From Phycisphaerales bacterium (GTDB lineage: Bacteria; Planctomycetota; Phycisphaerae; Phycisphaerales; UBA1924), in the NCBI GenBank assembly GCA_029260475.1, contig JAJDDE010000114.1, positions 1 to 32,064 on the forward strand: a stretch of 32,064 nt of DNA, written 5' to 3'. How positions within the stretch are numbered: position 1 is the first letter of the stretch; the number at the start of each line of letters is the position of its first letter. Shown one piece after another: positions 7,548 through 15,791 of the stretch. Below the pieces are notes generated by a model that searched no databases, was not told the origin of the DNA, and worked only from the letters and a program-made list of their open reading frames with translations. The translations under genes were made by a program, and so were the position numbers.

Positions 7548-8825
7548 ATGGTGCAGAGCGCACAACGCGCGACAACGAAGGCCCGCAGCGATCAGACGGC
7601 TGAGACCGTCGTGTACGCGCAGGGTCTGACGAAGATCTTCAAAGACTTCTGGATGCGCAGCCGCGTGCGCGCCGTGGACAACGTGGATTTCACGATCCAC
7701 CGGGGCGAGATCTTCGGCCTCCTCGGCCCGAACGGCTCGGGCAAGTCCACCTCCATCAAGATGATCCTGGGTCTGCTCAAGAAGACCTCGGGGCGCCTCT
7801 CCGTCTTCGGCAGATCGCCCTTCGAGGTCGATATCAAGAAGCGCATCGGGTACCTCCCCGAAGAGAGCTACCTCTACCCCTTCCTCACCGCCCGCGAGAC
7901 GCTGGACTACTACGGCAAGCTCTTCAAGCTCGACTCCAAGACACGCGCCAAGCGCACCGATGAGCTCCTCGATATGGTCGGCCTCACCGGCGTGCAGCAC
8001 CGCCAGGTCCGCGAGTTCTCCAAGGGCATGCAGCGCCGCATCGGCCTCGCCCAGGCGCTCATCAACGACCCCGAGTTCCTCATCCTCGACGAGCCGACCA
8101 CGGGCCTCGATCCCCTCGGCACGCGACAGGTCAAGGAGCTCATCATCGCCCTGGGCGCACGCGGCAAGACGATCCTGCTCTCCAGCCACCTCCTCGCCGA
8201 CGTGGAGGACTGCGTGGACCGCATGGTGATCCTCTACGGCGGCAAGGTCCGCGAGGAGGGCACCTGCGACACGCTGCTCCGCTCGCAGGACAAGTCCGTC
8301 GTGCAGACCGACCGCCTCGACCCGCACACGATCGAAGAGATCCGCCAGGTGCTCGAGCGCAACTCGCACCGGCTCGAGTCCGTAGAGGCGCCGCGCCAGC
8401 GGCTCGAAGAGCTCTTCATTTCCATCGTTGAGCGTGCGCGCACCGAGAACGTCGCGACGAGCGGCGCGACGAACGCGGGGCACACCGCCGCGTTCCTCGC
8501 GGGCAACGCCGAGCAGGTCGCCGAGCGGTTGATCGAGGGCCTCGTGGCGGCAGAGCCCTCGCCCGCGCTCCCCGAGGACCGCGCGATGGGCGTCGAAGAG
8601 ACGCCCCGCGAAGACGAAGAAGCGCAGGAGGTCATCGAAGACCTGCTCAGCGAAGCGCAGGAACCCGAGACGCCCGATGTGCCCGAGAGCAAGCGGCCGT
8701 CGGATCCCGCGAAGCCGGCTGGCCCTCAGCCGAAGCCGCAGAGCGACACGGTCGATGACGACGTGATCTCGTCGCTCCTCGCCGACGCCGACGACACGCC
8801 CGACACGAAGGGCAGCGGGTCGTGA
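7548..8825 (+). CDS. ABC transporter ATP-binding protein with acidic C-terminal tail
   Basis: 425-residue cytoplasmic ATPase that should drive the ABC-2 permease(s) of this locus. Walker A GPNGSGKST is at 60-68, a GYLPEE segment at the Q-loop position at 101-106, the signature FSKGMQRR at 157-164 (variant of LSGGQ), Walker B with LILDEPTTGLDP at about 178-189, and the H-loop SSH at 212-214. The family core ends near residue 245-300. The remaining roughly 120 residues are acidic and proline-rich, probably disordered, and contain a duplicated motif (EVIEDLLSEAQ at 361 and DVISSLLADAD at 405). The ATG is preceded by GGGAGG with seven bases spacing. The last four bases overlap the GTG start of the permease gene, so the pair is translationally coupled. 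Confidence 0.93.
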   Translation: MVQSAQRATTKARSDQTAETVVYAQGLTKIFKDFWMRSRVRAVDNVDFTIHRGEIFGLLGPNGSGKSTSIKMILGLLKKTSGRLSVFGRSPFEVDIKKRIGYLPEESYLYPFLTARETLDYYGKLFKLDSKTRAKRTDELLDMVGLTGVQHRQVREFSKGMQRRIGLAQALINDPEFLILDEPTTGLDPLGTRQVKELIIALGARGKTILLSSHLLADVEDCVDRMVILYGGKVREEGTCDTLLRSQDKSVVQTDRLDPHTIEEIRQVLERNSHRLESVEAPRQRLEELFISIVERARTENVATSGATNAGHTAAFLAGNAEQVAERLIEGLVAAEPSPALPEDRAMGVEETPREDEEAQEVIEDLLSEAQEPETPDVPESKRPSDPAKPAGPQPKPQSDTVDDDVISSLLADADDTPDTKGSGS

Positions 8826-11053
8826 GCGAGTTGCTGTCCCGGATCGGCAGACTCCAGCACGCGCGGCGCTACAAAATCATCGCGTCGATCGTCGTCACGC
8901 TGCTTGTGGTGGGGGTCATCGGTGCGCTCTGGGTCGCCGCGAACAGCGCCGATGCGGAGGCCGGACGCGCAGCGCGGATGAGTGAAACGCCGACCGGCAT
9001 CATCGCCCAGGGTCCGATCGGAGCCGTGAGCGGCGCGTACGACACGCTGCTCGCGCAGCTGACAACCGGCGAAGGCATCGCGACGGTGTCGATCGGCGGC
9101 GCGTTCGTCCTCGCGGGCCTCATCGGCGTGATCTGGCTCGGGCTGTCGTTGACCTACGTTGCCGCCCTCGCGGTCGGCTGGGCCGTCGCGTGGCCCCTCA
9201 TGGTGCTCGACGGCACGCGCGACTTCGGGCTGATGCTCTTCGGCGCCGTGCCGCTGGTGCTCGCGCTGCTCACGCTCCTGTCGCTCGCGCGCATCCTGCT
9301 CTCGGCGCCGACACCCACGTTCGCGATCGCCAAGAACGTGCTCTCCGAGGCCGTCCGCATGAAGATCTCGCTGGTCTTCATCGTCATCCTGCTGCTCCTC
9401 CTCGCGGTCACGCCGACCGTGCTGACCGAGGACCAGGCGCTGCGGTACCGCGTGCAGCAGTGGCTCACCTACGGGCTCGGGTTGCCCTTCGGCGTGCTCG
9501 CTCTGCTCACCGTTTTCTTCAGCACCGCCTCGGTCGCCTTCGAGCAGCGCGACAAGATCATCTGGCAGACCATGACCAAACCCGTGCGCCCGCACGAGTA
9601 CCTCGTCGGCAAGTGGATGGGCGTGATGACGCTCAACCTCATCCTGCTCACGGTCAGCGCGTCGGGTGTCTTCCTCTTCACCGAGTACCTGCGCTACCAG
9701 CCCGCCGAGAACGAGCGGGCGTACATGGTGGACCTCCAGGGCAACCCGACGCGCACCGGCTCGGACTATCTGCCCAGCGACGACCGGCGCATCCTGGAGA
9801 ACCAGGTCCTCGCGGCCCGCGTGGGCGTCGAGCCGATCCTCTACGAGCTCTCCGACGAGTCGCTGGACTTCTACCTCGACGTCGCGATCGCGACAGACGA
9901 CGATCTCGACAACCCCGACCGTCCCCGTGTCCGTCAGGAGATGCGCGCCGGTCACCTCGAGAACATCAACGCCATCGTCGAGCGCCGGCTCGAGAGCCTG
10001 CGACAGCAGGCGGACTACTTCGAGGCGGGCGAGGCGGGGATCGAGGCGCAGCGCGACAAGATCGAGAGCAAGGTGCGCGAGGACGTCGCGATCGCGGCCC
10101 GCTCCGTGTCGCCGGGCACTTTCCGTGTCTTCTTCTTCGACCTGCGCGATCAGTGGGCGCGATTCGAACGCCTGTACGAGCGCGGCATCACGATGATCGA
10201 GGACGAGGTGCAGCGCCGCGTGAAGGCGGGCGAGCTCGACGAGGACAACTCCGCACAGATGCAGAACGCCTTCCTCGACGCCCAGCTCACGCTGCAGCGC
10301 GAGGGCCGGCTCCCCGAGATGCCCCAGCTCACGCTGCGGTACACCGTGGACGCTGGCACGAACGACCCCACCGCGATCTACGACCTCTTCTTCGCGATCA
10401 ACGGCGAGCCCTACCCGCCGAACCCGGGCCCGATCGAAGCGCAGGGCCTGCGCCGTGTGGGCCTGGGCGTCGCGACCAGCTTCGACTTCCCGATCCGCCT
10501 GCTCGATCGCCCGAAGGACGAGCTCGATGGTGTCCTCGAGTTGCAGATCGCTTCACCCACCATCAACCCGCGCACGATCACCTTCGCCGAAGGCAACATC
10601 GAGGTGTTCTACGACGCGGGCGGGTACCAGCTCAACTTCCTCCGCACCATCGCGATCATGTGGATCAAGCTCGGTTTCATCGCGGCGGTCGGCATCGCCC
10701 TGGCCTCGTTCCTCTCCTTCCCCGTCGCGGCCCTTGTGACGCTCGCGGTGCTCTTCGCCGCCGAGGGCGCGGACTACCTCACCGAATCCCTGCAGTCCTA
10801 CATCTCCAAGGACGCCAAGGGCAACATCTACTGGTGGCGCATCCCGATCAGGCTGATCTCCTTCGTCGTTGCGTGGATGTTCGAGACCTACGGCTCTCTG
10901 AAGCCCGCCGAGGGCATCGCCGACGGCAAGCTCATGCAGTGGTCCACGCTCGCGCGGGCGGCCCTCTGGATCGGCCTGTGGTCCGTCGGCATGCTCGCCG
11001 TTGGGTGGGCGGCATTCCGGCGCAAGGAATTGGCGATCTATTCCGGGCACTGA
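8822..11053 (+). CDS. ABC-2 type transporter permease (large, with about 300-residue soluble insert)
   Basis: 743-residue membrane protein. Segments at about 19-40, 87-128 (one or two), 137-160, 181-200, 215-236 and 263-287 are followed by a soluble region from about 290 to 600, then further segments from about 606 to 735. Residues 166-190 (AKNVLSEAVRM) and 237-262 (SVAFEQRDKIIWQTMTKP) match the corresponding elements of the permease at 1129-2484, identifying the same family. The insert contains charged helical stretches and ends before IEVFYDAGG. Such inserts usually lie outside the cytoplasmic membrane, but topology was not computed. The GTG start overlaps the ATPase stop (GTGA). It is the direct partner of the ATPase; substrate unknown. 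Confidence 0.85.
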   Translation: MSELLSRIGRLQHARRYKIIASIVVTLLVVGVIGALWVAANSADAEAGRAARMSETPTGIIAQGPIGAVSGAYDTLLAQLTTGEGIATVSIGGAFVLAGLIGVIWLGLSLTYVAALAVGWAVAWPLMVLDGTRDFGLMLFGAVPLVLALLTLLSLARILLSAPTPTFAIAKNVLSEAVRMKISLVFIVILLLLLAVTPTVLTEDQALRYRVQQWLTYGLGLPFGVLALLTVFFSTASVAFEQRDKIIWQTMTKPVRPHEYLVGKWMGVMTLNLILLTVSASGVFLFTEYLRYQPAENERAYMVDLQGNPTRTGSDYLPSDDRRILENQVLAARVGVEPILYELSDESLDFYLDVAIATDDDLDNPDRPRVRQEMRAGHLENINAIVERRLESLRQQADYFEAGEAGIEAQRDKIESKVREDVAIAARSVSPGTFRVFFFDLRDQWARFERLYERGITMIEDEVQRRVKAGELDEDNSAQMQNAFLDAQLTLQREGRLPEMPQLTLRYTVDAGTNDPTAIYDLFFAINGEPYPPNPGPIEAQGLRRVGLGVATSFDFPIRLLDRPKDELDGVLELQIASPTINPRTITFAEGNIEVFYDAGGYQLNFLRTIAIMWIKLGFIAAVGIALASFLSFPVAALVTLAVLFAAEGADYLTESLQSYISKDAKGNIYWWRIPIRLISFVVAWMFETYGSLKPAEGIADGKLMQWSTLARAALWIGLWSVGMLAVGWAAFRRKELAIYSGH

Positions 11054-11120
11054 GCCGTACCAACTCTGATCCGTACGAAGCGGGCGGGCGACGATCGCCG
11101 GGCCCAGCAGGAGGCGTCCC

Positions 11121-13121
11121 ATGACTCGTCGCGACACCATCATCCAGCTCATCTGCGCGGGGGTGCTCCTGCTGTGCGTCGGCGCCTCTGGGGTGCTCTC
11201 GACCAACATCGCCTCCGAGGCGGGCAAGAGCCAGCTCGTCTACAGCGACCGGGCGACAGAGGGCGACCCGCCCGCCGTCGCCTACGGCATCGCGATGGGC
11301 GCGTTCCGCGGGCTCTTCGTGAACTACCTCTGGCTCCGCGCCAACCGGCTCAAGGAGGAGGGCAAGTTCCACGAGGCGATCCAGCTCTCCGAGGCGATCA
11401 CCACGCTGCAGCCCCGGTTCCCGCGTGTGTGGGCCTTCCACGCCTGGAACATGGCGTACAACATCTCCGTCTCGGTGCCCAACGCCGACGAGCGGTGGGA
11501 GTGGGTGAAGCGGGGGATCGAGCTGCTCCGCGACGACGCGCTGGCGTACAACCCCAACGACGTCACGATCCACAAGGAGATCGCCTGGCTCTACATCCAC
11601 AAGATCCAGGGCTTCATGGACGACGCCAACCGCTACTACAAGCGCGAGCTGGCCAAGGAGTGGACGGTGGTGCTCGGCCCGCCGCCCGAGCTCCCCGACA
11701 ACACCGACGGCGCCAAGCAGACGATGATCGACTGGCTCCGGGTCATCGCCGACGCGCCGAACACGCTGGAGCGCGTCATCGAACAGGAGCAGGCGGCGTA
11801 CATCGACCGCCTCCCCGTCGAGGACCGCGACAAGGCGACGATCCCCAAGACCAAGGTCGAGGAGATCGTCGAGACCGTCCGGGGCGTGGAGGGCATCGGC
11901 CTCGACGTGGAGCTCCTGCGCCTCGTCGCGTACTACGACGCGATCCAGACGAGCTGGTACGCGCAGGACCAGGCGGCGCGCTTCGCGAGCACGCTGCCCA
12001 ACCAGGAGATCGTGACGCTGCTTGAGGACCCCGCGTACCGCGAGGCGTGGGGTCTGCTGATCCCGCACGTGCGCAAGCGCGTCATCATCGACAAGTACAA
12101 GCTGCAACCGCTCCGCATGATCCGCTACACCGAGCGTTACGGCCCCCTCGACTGGCGCCACCCCGCATCGCACTCCATCTACTGGGCGAGCAAGGGCGTC
12201 GAGGAGACCCTCGAACGCAAATCCACCACAGAAAAGAGCTTCGTCAACACCGACCGCCTGATCGTGCACTCGCTCCAAGAGCTGTTCCGCTCGGGCACGA
12301 TCTTCTACGACTTCCTGACCGACGACGCGGACTACCTCGCCCTCTACAACCTGCACTACACCGACGCGTACGGCGATGTCCTCGAGGCGATCATCCGCCC
12401 ACGTGCCGAGTCCGTGGACAACACCGACCGCGCCTTCAGCCTCTACTCGCAGGGGTACGAGAACTTTCTCCGCGAGGTGGTCCGGCTGTACTACCGGCTG
12501 GGTGATCAGGGCACCGCTCGCGACTACATGAAGAAACTCGCGAGCTCGGACTGGCTCAACACGAACGACCCCGACAAGTGGATCGATCTCAGAGAGCTGA
12601 GCCTCGAGCAGTTCGTCGAGAAGCAGCTCGAAGAAGAACGCTTCGACATCCCGTATGTCGCGCGGACGGAGATCACCGCCGCCCTCCGGGACGGCTTCTT
12701 CCGAGGGCTGCTGAAGGGCGACCGGAAGAAGTTCGAGGCGGCGTACGACTACGCCAAGAAGATCCATGACCACTACAAAGCCAAGCAGGTGCACGTCACG
12801 CTGTCCGACGACAAAACAGAGCGGATGGAAGAGCTGCCCGATGACATGCGCGATGTGGCGGGGACGGTCTTCCTCCGGATGTTGACCGCCGGACAGATCC
12901 AGATGTTCCCGGCCTCCAGGCTGTACCAGGGCGTTCCCATAGGGATCCAGGTCCGCGTGTACGACCCGCTCGCACGATTCATGTCCGGGCGTGGAATGGC
13001 GGAACAGGCGTTCAATACGCTGTTCCCAGAACCGCCCGGCATCGACACGTACCGCGAGCAGCAGCGCCTGATCGAGATGATGAACCGCGAGCGGGACATC
13101 AACAAGGAACGCGATTCGTGA
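11121..13121 (+). CDS. Conserved-looking membrane-anchored helical-repeat protein, unknown function
   Basis: 666 residues. A single N-terminal hydrophobic segment (about 8-28) looks like an uncleaved anchor or signal sequence. The rest is mostly helical and rich in aromatic and charged residues; residues 60-130, with LWLRANRLKEEGKFHEA and then TTLQPRFPRVWAFHAWN, read like tetratricopeptide-type repeats. No catalytic motif is recognised. The ATG has GGAGG six bases upstream. It follows the permease gene by 67 bases, which contain only a short GGCGA/TCGCC hairpin, and its last four bases overlap the GTG of the hydrolase gene. Position suggests an extracytoplasmic or membrane-surface adaptor of the ABC/SPFH complex; that is inference. 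Confidence 0.8.
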   Translation: MTRRDTIIQLICAGVLLLCVGASGVLSTNIASEAGKSQLVYSDRATEGDPPAVAYGIAMGAFRGLFVNYLWLRANRLKEEGKFHEAIQLSEAITTLQPRFPRVWAFHAWNMAYNISVSVPNADERWEWVKRGIELLRDDALAYNPNDVTIHKEIAWLYIHKIQGFMDDANRYYKRELAKEWTVVLGPPPELPDNTDGAKQTMIDWLRVIADAPNTLERVIEQEQAAYIDRLPVEDRDKATIPKTKVEEIVETVRGVEGIGLDVELLRLVAYYDAIQTSWYAQDQAARFASTLPNQEIVTLLEDPAYREAWGLLIPHVRKRVIIDKYKLQPLRMIRYTERYGPLDWRHPASHSIYWASKGVEETLERKSTTEKSFVNTDRLIVHSLQELFRSGTIFYDFLTDDADYLALYNLHYTDAYGDVLEAIIRPRAESVDNTDRAFSLYSQGYENFLREVVRLYYRLGDQGTARDYMKKLASSDWLNTNDPDKWIDLRELSLEQFVEKQLEEERFDIPYVARTEITAALRDGFFRGLLKGDRKKFEAAYDYAKKIHDHYKAKQVHVTLSDDKTERMEELPDDMRDVAGTVFLRMLTAGQIQMFPASRLYQGVPIGIQVRVYDPLARFMSGRGMAEQAFNTLFPEPPGIDTYREQQRLIEMMNRERDINKERDS

Positions 13122-13846
13122 GCACGCCGGGCGACATCGTCCGCGATGGCCCGACCGCGATGATCGTGCGCGAGAGCGGCACCCCGCTGCCCATCGTGCA
13201 GATCCTCGGCATCGGGCGCAATTACGCGGCGCACGCCGACGAGCAGGGCATTGAGCGCCCGGACCGCCCGCTCGTCTTCACGAAGAACCCCTCGAGCATC
13301 GCCCTCGACGGCGAGCCGATCGTCATCCCCGAGGTCTGCAAGGACCGCGAGCAGGTGGACTACGAGGGCGAGCTCGCGGTGATCCTGGGCTCAGCATGCC
13401 GGGACGTCTCCGAGGGCGAGGCGCTCGGGCCGGGCGGGCCGGTGCTCGGGTACTGCGTCGCCAACGATGTCAGCGCACGCTGGTGGCAGCAGCAGGGCGC
13501 GGGCGGGCAGTTCTTCCGCGGCAAATCCTTCGACACTTTCTGCCCGCTGGGCCCGCGCGTGACGCCGCTGGCGAGCGTGCCCGACCCGCAAGCCCTCACC
13601 ATCACCACGACGCTCTCGGGCGAGCGCGTGCAGCACGACACCACCGGCAAGATGCTCTTCCCGGTCGCCACGCTGATCGCCGACCTTTCGCGGGGCGTCA
13701 CGCTGCCAGCCGGCACCGTCATCCTGACGGGCACGCCCAGCGGCGTGGGCATGGCCCGCGAGCCGCAGCGGTTCCTGCGCGATGGTGATACCGTCTCGGT
13801 CGAGATCTCGGGGCTCGGAACGGTCACGAACCCCGTTCGCGGCTGA
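13118..13846 (+). CDS. Fumarylacetoacetate hydrolase (FAH) family protein
   Basis: 242-residue probable cytoplasmic enzyme of the FAH/2-hydroxyhepta-2,4-diene-1,7-dioate isomerase superfamily, which cleaves or decarboxylates 1,3-diketo acids using a divalent metal. Typical features are IVQILGIGRNYAAHA, metal ligands E83 and E85 in DYEGELAVILG and D117 in ANDVSAR, FFRGKSFDTFCPLGP and the C-terminal LTGTPSGVG. This resembles YcgM/FAHD1-type proteins. The GTG start overlaps the preceding stop (GTGA) with AAGGAA eight bases upstream, so it is co-translated with a membrane protein, an unusual partner. The substrate cannot be told from sequence; oxaloacetate or acylpyruvate activity is possible by analogy with FAHD1. 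Confidence 0.9.
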   Translation: MSTPGDIVRDGPTAMIVRESGTPLPIVQILGIGRNYAAHADEQGIERPDRPLVFTKNPSSIALDGEPIVIPEVCKDREQVDYEGELAVILGSACRDVSEGEALGPGGPVLGYCVANDVSARWWQQQGAGGQFFRGKSFDTFCPLGPRVTPLASVPDPQALTITTTLSGERVQHDTTGKMLFPVATLIADLSRGVTLPAGTVILTGTPSGVGMAREPQRFLRDGDTVSVEISGLGTVTNPVRG

Positions 13847-13858
13847 GTCCCAAGGCAC

Positions 13859-14242
13859 TCAGCCCATTGGCGGCATCATGAACTCTTCGCGCACGACCTT
13901 GCCGGTCTCGACGGTGTACGTTGCGATCTCCTGCATGGTCATGCGCGGGAACGAGCCGTCCTTCGCTTCCACATCGATCTGGATGATCGCGCTGAACCCC
14001 GAGTGCCCGAGGTAGGGGCCCTCGGCCTTCACGGAGTGCACCGTGTGGGCGCCGTTCCACCAGTCGTGCTTCTCCTGCACCTTGTCGCGCCCCGTGTGCG
14101 TCGTGCCGTCCTGCTCGACCGAAGAAAAGCCGGGGTCGTAATGAGCATCCCAGAGGGCGGCATCGCTCTTGGCGCCCGAGTTGATGTAGTCAACGACGGC
14201 CTTGCCGATGGCGGCGTTGGGATTGGCGGGGGGTTGGGACAT
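13859..14242 (-). CDS. SnoaL/NTF2-like small protein
   Basis: 127 residues. The pattern of an N-terminal helix with a Trp/His segment (ALWDAHYDPGFSSVE), a helix with KVQEKHDWWNGAHTVHS and a curved-sheet C-terminus (IATYTVETGKVVREEF) fits the SnoaL-like/NTF2 cone fold. Members of this fold can be enzymes, binding proteins or stress proteins, so no reaction is assigned. An ATG at 14287 would extend it, but the ATG at 14242 has AGGAG eight bases upstream and starts right at the conserved fold, so it is preferred. It is convergent with the FAH gene, 12 bases apart. Confidence 0.75.
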   Translation of the reverse strand: MSQPPANPNAAIGKAVVDYINSGAKSDAALWDAHYDPGFSSVEQDGTTHTGRDKVQEKHDWWNGAHTVHSVKAEGPYLGHSGFSAIIQIDVEAKDGSFPRMTMQEIATYTVETGKVVREEFMMPPMG

Positions 14243-14293
14243 GGAACGTTCTCCTGAAACGGGATGGAATGATGCCGGTGTGCGCACACCGTA

Positions 14294-15325
14294 TCACGGC
14301 GGGTCGGACGCCTCTGTCGCCTCGGCGTTCCACGCGAACTCGACGAGGACCGGCGCGTGGTCCGAGCCGCCCGGATCGCCGATTGTGCGGGTCACCGTCA
14401 CCAACTCGTCAGAGTGCAGCGCGTGGTCGATGCCGATGCGGAACGGTTGTGGCAGCAGCCCGGGCCAGGTGCCCCCCGCGCCGTGCCCCTGCATGCTGTT
14501 CCGCAGGCCCGTGTCGTCGATGAGCGTGCGGTAGTAGGGGCTCCAGACCGTCGTGTTGAGGTCGCCGATCACCACACAGGGCTCGTGCTGTGCGTCGGTC
14601 CAGTCGGCGACAGCTCGGAGCTGGGCATTACGGTCCCACGCGTTCCCCAGAGAGACGGGTGAGCGTGCGTGAACACCGAGCACGCGGAGCGCACGCCCGT
14701 CGAGGCTCAGGCGCATGTCGATCGCGGGAATGTTGCTGGTGCCCGGCGTGAGCACGACGGAGCGGGCGATATCGAGCCGCACCGGGCTGTCCACCGGCGC
14801 GATGACGATGATCCAGCCGCTGAACCGTCGCACCTCCTCGAACTCGATCCGCCAGCGTGGATCGGCCCGAACCGCCTCAAGCCACGCCGCGGTCACCTCG
14901 ATGAGCACCGCGAAGTCGGGCTCGAGGGCCGCCAGGGCGTCGAGCGTGCGCACGTAGTCCGCGTTCGACGCCAGCACGTTCGCTACCGCGATGCGCACCC
15001 GATCGCCCTCGCCGGGAACGCCCGACGCCGGCAGGTACCAGCGGGCGATGGACGCGACGCCGAGCAGCAGGAGCACGGCGCCGACGACGCTACCGATGCG
15101 CGCCCGCGCGATCACGAACATGACGAGACACACCCCGAGCGCGAATGTGATGGGGAGGCGGAGGTGCGAAAGGAGTTCGAGTCTCCAGTCCCGCTCGCCC
15201 AGCTCGCCGAGCGTGAACACGGTAAGCACGCCCAGCACACCGAGCCACGCGCAGACCGCGAGCGATGTGCGCAGCACGCGCGTCCGGCGGGAGGGTTCGT
15301 CTCGGGATGATCGGTGTCGTTTCAA
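14294..15325 (-). CDS. Membrane-anchored endonuclease/exonuclease/phosphatase family protein
   Basis: 343 residues from the chosen start. Three apparent membrane segments fill about the first 110 residues. A DNase I-like phosphodiesterase domain follows: VRIAVANVLASN, the metal-ligand Glu in FAVLIEVTAAW, GVHARSP, GDLNTT at 254-259, GIDHAL and the terminal SDHAPV at 321-326, which carries the catalytic Asp-His. The soluble domain is probably extracytoplasmic. Substrate may be a nucleic acid, lipid headgroup or phosphoester; the family does not say. The TTG at 15325 is chosen because GGAG lies six bases upstream; an ATG at 15463 would add 46 arginine-rich residues of no known domain. The gene lies 51 bases from the SnoaL-like gene on the same strand. 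Confidence 0.8.
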   Translation of the reverse strand: MKRHRSSRDEPSRRTRVLRTSLAVCAWLGVLGVLTVFTLGELGERDWRLELLSHLRLPITFALGVCLVMFVIARARIGSVVGAVLLLLGVASIARWYLPASGVPGEGDRVRIAVANVLASNADYVRTLDALAALEPDFAVLIEVTAAWLEAVRADPRWRIEFEEVRRFSGWIIVIAPVDSPVRLDIARSVVLTPGTSNIPAIDMRLSLDGRALRVLGVHARSPVSLGNAWDRNAQLRAVADWTDAQHEPCVVIGDLNTTVWSPYYRTLIDDTGLRNSMQGHGAGGTWPGLLPQPFRIGIDHALHSDELVTVTRTIGDPGGSDHAPVLVEFAWNAEATEASDPP

Positions 15326-15791
15326 TCGCCGCTCCGAGAGCCTGTATCGGTCAGTCCCACGCGAGCACGACACGCGGCGGGCAGGGCTGTTCCTGAGGGC
15401 AACAGGCACCTGCTGCACCCCTCCATACGCCGCGCCTCGTGGGGGCGTTCGAGAGGGAGACATTCAGCCTGTTCAGGTGCGCTACGCGGCGCTCGTGACC
15501 ATCCTGGAATACAGCGAGATTGCAGGGCACGTTGATGATCGCGCGGGGGCTCTCATCCGCCCGTTGCACCACCCAGACGGGCGTGCCGGAGGTCGCGGCC
15601 CGCCGTTCCGACGAAGACGCGTCAGCCCGGCAATTCGCACCGAATGGACCCCGCGAGCGGCGCGGAATCGCTCCCCTTGCGCGGGGGTTTCCGGGGGGGA
15701 CCTGTGGGTTCGGGCGAGGGGCTCTCTGGGCTACACTGCCCTTCTCGCCCGCTTGGGGCGTGCCCCGCCGCCCACCAGCCAGGTTGATCCA
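15326..15791. promoter_or_regulatory. 466-base divergent gap upstream of alaS
   Basis: The region lies between the minus-strand phosphodiesterase-like gene and alaS, and part is coding if the ATG at 15463 is the true start of the former. A TACACT hexamer at 15732-15737 could be an alaS -10 element, giving a leader of about 50 bases, but no good -35 lies upstream. Frames across 15480-15560 on both strands read plausibly as protein, yet none has a convincing start, so no gene is called. No T-box-like element was recognised. Confidence 0.35.

Noticed and set aside
10932-12794. 620-codon minus-strand frame opposite the helical-repeat gene
   Set aside because: Shadow frame with biased composition and no motif; the plus-strand gene has ribosome site and natural composition.
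15480-15560. Short stretch reading plausibly as protein on both strands
   Set aside because: No start codon with a ribosome site and no recognisable product; natural-looking composition over 25-30 codons is not enough.
14991-15791. 267-codon upstream extension of alaS
   Set aside because: AlaS begins at the ATG at 15792; the extension overlaps the opposite-strand phosphodiesterase-like gene and is Arg/Ser/Pro-rich.
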